Assembly: GCA_920105625.2 (NCBI GenBank)
Contig: OV050033.1
Span: forward strand, 16,698,001 to 16,762,000
Source: Clusia tigrina
Lineage: Eukaryota > Arthropoda > Insecta > Diptera > Clusiidae
Direction: 5' to 3'
DNA length: 64,000 nt
Shown here: piece by piece, positions 62,636-64,000 of the stretch
Numbering within the stretch: position 1 is the first letter of the stretch
Layout of the letters: each line of letters begins with the position of its first letter
Notes under the pieces: generated by a model
What the model was told of the DNA's origin: nothing
Seen by the model: only the letters and a program-made list of their open reading frames with translations
Databases searched by the model: none
Position numbers and translations under genes: made by a program

Positions 62636-62720
62636 AGCTTAGGTAGGTTGGGCAGCCGCATCACCAACAAAACAGTGATGCCACTTAGACCACCAGTTAG
62701 GTCCATTGTGAGTCCAGGAA
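62636..62720 (-). mobile_element. Solo 3' tail of the 10.2-11.4 kb type, inverted
   Basis: Read on the - strand: CTCACAATGGACCTAACTGG, then GTGGTCTAAGTGGCATCACT and GATGCGGCTGCCCAACCTAC. This parallels the tail at 11310-11395 (CAACGGACCCAACCGGTGGT, GATGGGGCTGCCTGACCTAA). No coding part is recognised next to it. Confidence 0.6.
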
Positions 62721-62879
62721 ATATGGCCTGAAAATACCACTTATGCTTTTTATTTTGATAACCCCAAATCACAAATGTATGGGTTACTAAGCACTCATTG
62801 GGTTCTTGAGGAATTTGGCTTTGTCTTGATAATAGATTTGTTAGATTTGTTTAAGGGTGAAAGACACAGTTTCCAGGGC

Positions 62880-63010
62880 TCTGCCAGTGATGTGAAACCT
62901 CTGGAGCCAAAACTTGTCATCACGTTTATCGAGAGGATAGGACTCAAATATGTACTTGGAACCTCTGATGGGGGGCACAATAGATTGAAAGGTCGCGGTG
63001 CTTAAATCCC
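62880..63010 (+). pseudogene. Non-LTR remnant related to family A (last codons and tail)
   Basis: The + strand reads PLEPKLVITFIERIGLKYVL, similar to the last residues of the family A-type proteins (FLRSIGLIEDL at 58.7 kb). Then CACAATAGATTGAAAGGTCG at 62976, similar to their 3' UTR. The coding part is very short and open past the expected stop. Confidence 0.45.
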
Positions 63011-63025
63011 CTACACACAATAATA

Positions 63026-63105
63026 CACAGTATGAGAAGGATTTGAAGGTCAAAAGATACTTCCTGAAAGTACAAAAGATTAATTTAGAGGATTCAACTG
63101 ATTTT
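63026..63105. repeat. Dispersed copy of the 96-bp unit at 58 kb
   Basis: ACACAGTATGAGAAGGATTT, then ATACTTCCTGAAAGTACAAA and GATTAATTTAGAGGATTCAA, match the right half of the 57975-58166 repeat and its right flank, with an internal deletion of about 26 bases. Confidence 0.75.
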
Positions 63106-63205
63106 ATTATATACCGCGACTTGAATGAACTATTGTGATGCCCTATTTATTAAAAAGATGAGGATAGTCTTATATATAGATCTTCTGTCAGGTTGATTTC
63201 AGACA
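63105..63205 (-). mobile_element. Non-LTR family A 3' end, inverted
   Basis: On the - strand: ATCAACCTGACAGAAGATCT, then ACTATCCTCATCTTTTTAAT and AAATAGGGCATCACAATAG, nearly the same as the end of the 19.6-kb copy, covering the last codons (INLTED) and the 3' UTR. Only about 100 bases remain. Confidence 0.8.
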
Positions 63206-64000
63206 GACAGAAACTCATCATTTTTTTTCTTGATATAGAGCGAACATTCAATTGGAAAGTATATAACAATATTTTAAGAGGAATATCCAGACACTTTTGT
63301 CGCCTACTCCTCTTTTCCAGCTTTGTAACTTTTAAGATGGTAATTAGTTATCTTTAGGAGCATCTAGGGTTCCTTTTATAAATATCTCCAGTATGTACTT
63401 CAAATAATATACACGACGTACACACTGTGGTCACCAGGAACTGATACGTTCTCCTCATCCCTCTTAGTGATGACCAGTTTACGAGTATGTATCAAAAAGT
63501 AGAACTATATAATCCACAATGTTACCATGTAATTTGATTAAATTTGCTTTGTTTTTGATGTCATGGGTTCCGATTATTTGTGACTCTATTTATTATTGAC
63601 AATATAACGATGTTTGGATAGTCCCTGATATTATAAATATTACCAACACTCATTTAAGTTGGCTTCCAGCTTTGCTTTAGAGCAGCCAATTATATTAGTG
63701 TGCCCACCAATCATGAATACAATCATACATGATTCAAAGTGCATTTATAAATGTGTGAAACTTTTAAACTTATTGAGTAAACCGTGGACTGTGAACTATA
63801 TTAATATAAGATATATAAAACTTGAACAAACTCAGAACAAACGAATTCTGAGACTTCGAATTTATAACGAAGACCATAAAAAATTATCGAAAAGAATTGA
63901 TGCCAGAGACAATCAAATTAGTTGTAGAGAAACTAACTTCCGATCTGCCTACTGGTGAGTTGAAAAGAAAACCAACAATCCCCAATCAAGACCGTCTCTT
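63206..64000. other. No gene seen
   Basis: AT-rich intergenic sequence up to the window end. The 99-codon + strand frame at 63659-63958 has no recognisable domain and I do not call it. Confidence 0.45.

Overview
The window looks like euchromatic DNA from a higher dipteran, most likely a true fruit fly (Tephritidae). The evidence is one insect Kekkon-type receptor gene, a rosa-type DD41D mariner (a subfamily first described from Ceratitis rosa and found in other tephritids), many fly-type microsatellites, and non-LTR retrotransposon debris of the kinds common in tephritid assemblies. I cannot name the species from the sequence.

Only one intact protein-coding gene is convincing: kekkon-1 (kek1) on the + strand, a single uninterrupted 954-codon reading frame at 53606-56470. 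It encodes a signal peptide, leucine-rich repeats with cysteine-rich caps, one Ig domain, a transmembrane helix and a long cytoplasmic tail ending in a PDZ-ligand-like GTDV. A TATA-less core promoter (initiator at 51745 with a DPE exactly at +28) lies 1.86 kb upstream. The intervening sequence resembles a long fly 5' leader and holds a perfect 12-bp stem hairpin and a cluster of nine CATATC hexamers. Two poly(A) signals lie within 410 bp after the stop.

Everything upstream (1-51.7 kb) and downstream (57-64 kb) is non-coding as far as I can see, with these layers: (i) minisatellites of 12, 18, 20, 22, 29, 36, 45, 64, 96 and 352 bp, plus a 750-bp AT dinucleotide run; (ii) DNA transposon remnants: a 347-bp deleted element with 32-bp inverted ends (9594-9940), mariner ends or fragments at 18.6 and 49.6 kb, and an internally deleted rosa-like mariner with both inverted ends (34744-35670); (iii) decayed non-LTR retrotransposon 3' ends from several families (10.2-11.4, 19.0-19.7, 32.3-32.6, 33.9-34.3, 42.2-42.9, 50.0-50.4, 58.7-59.4, 62.6-63.2 kb), one with another element's 3' end nested inside it; (iv) at least three, probably four, copies of a tRNA-headed SINE-like family with a TAA-repeat tail.

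The kek1 gene works alone here. No partner gene or operon-like arrangement is present, and the flanks look like a large intergenic domain or the introns of an unseen gene. Most of the repeat-family calls are by eye and need alignment to confirm.
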